Assembly: GCA_963834305.1 (NCBI GenBank) | Contig: CAWIAX010000003.1 | Coordinates: forward strand, 558,001-622,000 | Length of the DNA: 64,000 bases | Reading direction: 5' to 3' | DNA from: JACCXG01 sp963834305 | GTDB lineage: Bacteria > Acidobacteriota > Vicinamibacteria > Vicinamibacterales > 2-12-FULL-66-21 | Shown here: piece after piece, positions 62,101-64,000 of the stretch | Numbering within the stretch: position 1 is the first letter of the stretch | Layout of the letters: every line of letters begins with the position of its first letter | Translations under genes and position numbers: made by a program | The notes under the pieces: generated by a model | Told to the model about the DNA's origin: nothing | The model's database searches: none | What the model saw: only the letters and a program-made list of their open reading frames with translations

Positions 62101-62804
62101 GTGAACAGCGGATCGTTCCTGGAAGAGGGTGCCCGGGTCAGGGCGGCGACGTCGTGGAGCATGCCTGCCGTCGCGAGGATGTCCTCTTCGCGAGCGAAGG
62201 GGTTCCGCGTCCAGGGCGCCGTGAAGTCGCGCCACTGCGCCAGGTCCCACGCCGCCTTGCGCAGCCGGTCCACCGGGCCGTCGCCGCCGCCGAACGCGCT
62301 GCGCCGCAGCGCACGGCGGACGCCTTCGGGAGGATCGGCGAGCTCCTCCTGCAGCCACCGGCCGAACGCCTCGTCGAACAGGCGGGCTGCCGAGCCTTCG
62401 GTCAACACCTCGAATAACGGATCGATCCGCGCCTCGACGGGGCGCTCGCGGAGCAGATCCGCGCAGAAGCCGTGGATGGTGCTGACGTGCGCTTCTTCGA
62501 GCCCGGTCAGCGCGGCGTCGAGCCGCGACCGGCGCTCGGAGTCCTCGTCCGCGGCGCTGCGCTCGCGATCGAGCCGCTCGCGCAGGCGCAGCTTCAGCTC
62601 GCCGGCCGCCTTCTCGGTGAAGGTCACGGCAACGATCTCGCCGACCTTGGCGCGATCCTCCGCGAGCATGCGGACGATCCGGCCGACCAGGGCGGTGGTC
62701 TTGCCGGTGCCCGCGGCCGCCTCGACGATCAAGGTGTCGTCGAGGGCGGTGGCGATGAGGTGGCGTGCCTCGGCGTCCGACAGCCGCCCGGGGGCGGGGG
62801 TCAT
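59171..62804 (-). CDS. AddA-like UvrD-family helicase-nuclease, one frame break
   Basis: The protein (about 1210 residues after removing one extra base near 61253) is a superfamily 1A helicase: Q-motif region, Walker A AGTGKT (31-36), VAVTFTEKAAGELKLRL, STIHGFC, the DEFQDTDPLQ Walker B, GDPKQSIYRFR, then VHKAKGLEFP and YVAATRARD. The C-terminal part ends in a PD-(D/E)xK nuclease-type segment (IEGTIDLAFEE, LVVLDFKTD). AddAB-type enzymes resect double-strand breaks for recombination. Its ATG overlaps the stop of the upstream AddB-like gene, giving a coupled pair. Confidence 0.87.
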
Positions 62805-64000
62805 GGCATGCCTCGCAGCGCCGTGAGGTCGGCCAGCGAGTCCGCCGGCTTGCGCCGGACGTGCTGCGGCTCGTCGGGGCCGCACACCGGCCGGAAGTCG
62901 CACCACGAGCAGGCGCGTTCGGCGGGCGCCGGCGGCAGGAACCCGAGCTCGATCGCGCGGTCGATGATCTGGAGCGCTTCGAGCCCGGCGCGCCGGTTGG
63001 CGTCGGACAACGGCACGGGATGCTCGACGAAGCCGCCGGGAGCGGTGCAGTAGAACAGGCGCCCCCCCGTGACCGGCCGGCCGAGCACCTGTTCGATGGC
63101 CAGGCCGTAGATGACCGGCTGCAGCGTCCCGCCGCCGCCAATGACCGTGCGCGGCGTTGTCCGGTTGCGTCCGGTCTTGTGATCGGTGATGCGGAGCTCG
63201 CCGGTGCCGCGTGTCTCGATCACGTCCACCGAGCCGCGCAGCAGGAACCGTCCATCGATCAGCACCGGGCCCGGCACGCTGCGCTCGTCGCGGCCGTCGT
63301 CCGACAGCCCGAAGCTGAACTCGAAGTATTCGGGGGTCCAGCCGTCGGCTTCCGGCAGCTTCCGGACCCAGACCCGCAGATCGCGCCCGATCGCGTCCAT
63401 CTCGTCGCGCCAGACGCGGTCGATCGCCGGCGCCAGCTCCTCCTCGTGCCGGGCGGCCACCTCCTGCAGCACGCCGTCGAGCACGCGCAGCGCCGCCGCC
63501 ACGCCGCCGGAGGTCACCGGCAGCCCGCCGGCGTTGCGCAGCGCGCGGAAGAACTCCGCCTGCACCTCGTGGAAGATCGCGCCCTTGGTCAGCGGGTCGA
63601 GACGCTGGAGCGGCTCCGGCTCCTGGTTCGGCTCGAGCCGGTAGATCGCCGAGAGCGCGAACTGGTAGGGGCAGGTGGTGAATTTCTGCAGCGCCGACAC
63701 CGAGTAGGGACGTGCGCCGAGCCGCTGGCTGTCGAGCATGGGCCTGACGGCGGGGCTCAGGTGAACGAGGCCGTCCTGCGCGCGCCAGCGCGACTGTGCC
63801 CGCACCCACCGGCGCCGCACGGACCGGCGCAGGGCATCGTTCAGCCCCAGCATGTAGTGGGCATGGCCGCGTACCGACGCGCGGTCCGGGTGGGCAATCA
63901 GCTCGCCGAGCGTGGCCAGGTCGTGTTCCACCGCATCGATGGCCCGCGCCGCCTGCTGCGGCGCCGGCCAGTCGAGCCTGGCGCCCCCTTCGGCCGCCGC
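62801..64000 (-). CDS. AddB-like PD-(D/E)xK nuclease subunit (cut by window edge)
   Basis: The frame is open to the window end, so only the C-terminal 400 residues are seen. They hold the AddB nuclease domain: SVSALQKFTTCPYQFALS with the first cluster cysteine, KGAIFHEV, RGSVDVIE, ITDHKTGR with the catalytic Asp/Lys, LQPVIYGLA, and CSWCDFRPVC with the remaining three cysteines of a 4Fe-4S cluster. The full AddB is about 1000-1150 residues. It is upstream of, and overlaps by 4 nt, the AddA-like gene. Confidence 0.85.
   Translation of the reverse strand, partial: AAAEGGARLDWPAPQQAARAIDAVEHDLATLGELIAHPDRASVRGHAHYMLGLNDALRRSVRRRWVRAQSRWRAQDGLVHLSPAVRPMLDSQRLGARPYSVSALQKFTTCPYQFALSAIYRLEPNQEPEPLQRLDPLTKGAIFHEVQAEFFRALRNAGGLPVTSGGVAAALRVLDGVLQEVAARHEEELAPAIDRVWRDEMDAIGRDLRVWVRKLPEADGWTPEYFEFSFGLSDDGRDERSVPGPVLIDGRFLLRGSVDVIETRGTGELRITDHKTGRNRTTPRTVIGGGGTLQPVIYGLAIEQVLGRPVTGGRLFYCTAPGGFVEHPVPLSDANRRAGLEALQIIDRAIELGFLPPAPAERACSWCDFRPVCGPDEPQHVRRKPADSLADLTALRGMP

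Overview
The window is a contiguous stretch of a very GC-rich bacterial chromosome with tightly packed genes, many 4-nt start/stop overlaps, frequent GTG starts and no tRNA, rRNA, phage, IS or CRISPR signal that I could see. The gene families point to a soil Acidobacteriota, most likely class Vicinamibacteria: an ADOP-type orphan MacB permease, a cytoplasmic CadC-like winged-helix/TPR regulator, a TonB receptor with an N-terminal carboxypeptidase-regulatory-like domain, a LamG/quinoprotein/cytochrome fusion and a PIG-L deacetylase. The assignment is an inference from family content only.

Layout. 0-6 kb: a 5'-truncated pteridine-reductase-like SDR faces a minus-strand operon of aminotransferase, zinc-ribbon protein and MTHFR-like protein (folate/amino-acid flavour). 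Divergent from it are a D-cysteine desulfhydrase/ACC deaminase-like enzyme and a beta-CASP RNase-like metallo-hydrolase. 6-14 kb: bacterial-type dipeptidyl peptidase III, a small secreted protein, a NAGPA-like protein, a wHTH-TPR regulator, an outer-membrane-like protein and a class A beta-lactamase-like hydrolase. 14-21 kb: ADOP permease, MFS transporter and a large hybrid sensor kinase, all heavily frameshifted. 21-29 kb: a redox-looking block (cytochrome c/FG-GAP protein plus two half-size PepSY-type membrane proteins), a LamG-PQQ-cytochrome c dehydrogenase, a PIG-L deacetylase and a Tat-exported Gfo/Idh oxidoreductase.

29-39 kb: a TonB-dependent receptor and a LolA-like periplasmic protein are divergent from an OmpR-type two-component system. 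The shared promoter region carries three GYTAAG direct repeats spaced exactly 11 bp, a good candidate response-regulator box. Two amidohydrolases follow. 38-49 kb: a giant DUF349 protein, a cyclophilin, a TetA-like MFS pump, oligoendopeptidase F, an alpha/beta hydrolase and an M1 aminopeptidase.

49-64 kb: an ArsR-HTH/SAM-methyltransferase fusion resembling the SAH sensor SahR, with an inverted-repeat operator over its own start codon, is translationally coupled to cobalamin-dependent methionine synthase (metH). Next comes a four-gene operon of three consecutive HlyD/MacA-like adaptors and a MacB-type permease with no ATPase gene. The window ends with minus-strand AddA-like and AddB-like genes, the latter cut by the window edge.

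Two window-wide oddities stand out. First, about 27 single-base frame breaks interrupt otherwise intact, conserved genes. Nearly all are +1 insertions, and they cluster at 15-20 kb and 51-58 kb, which most likely reflects insertion-biased consensus errors, so those genes are annotated as spans. Second, two short heptanucleotide tandem arrays abut the stop codons of minus-strand genes.
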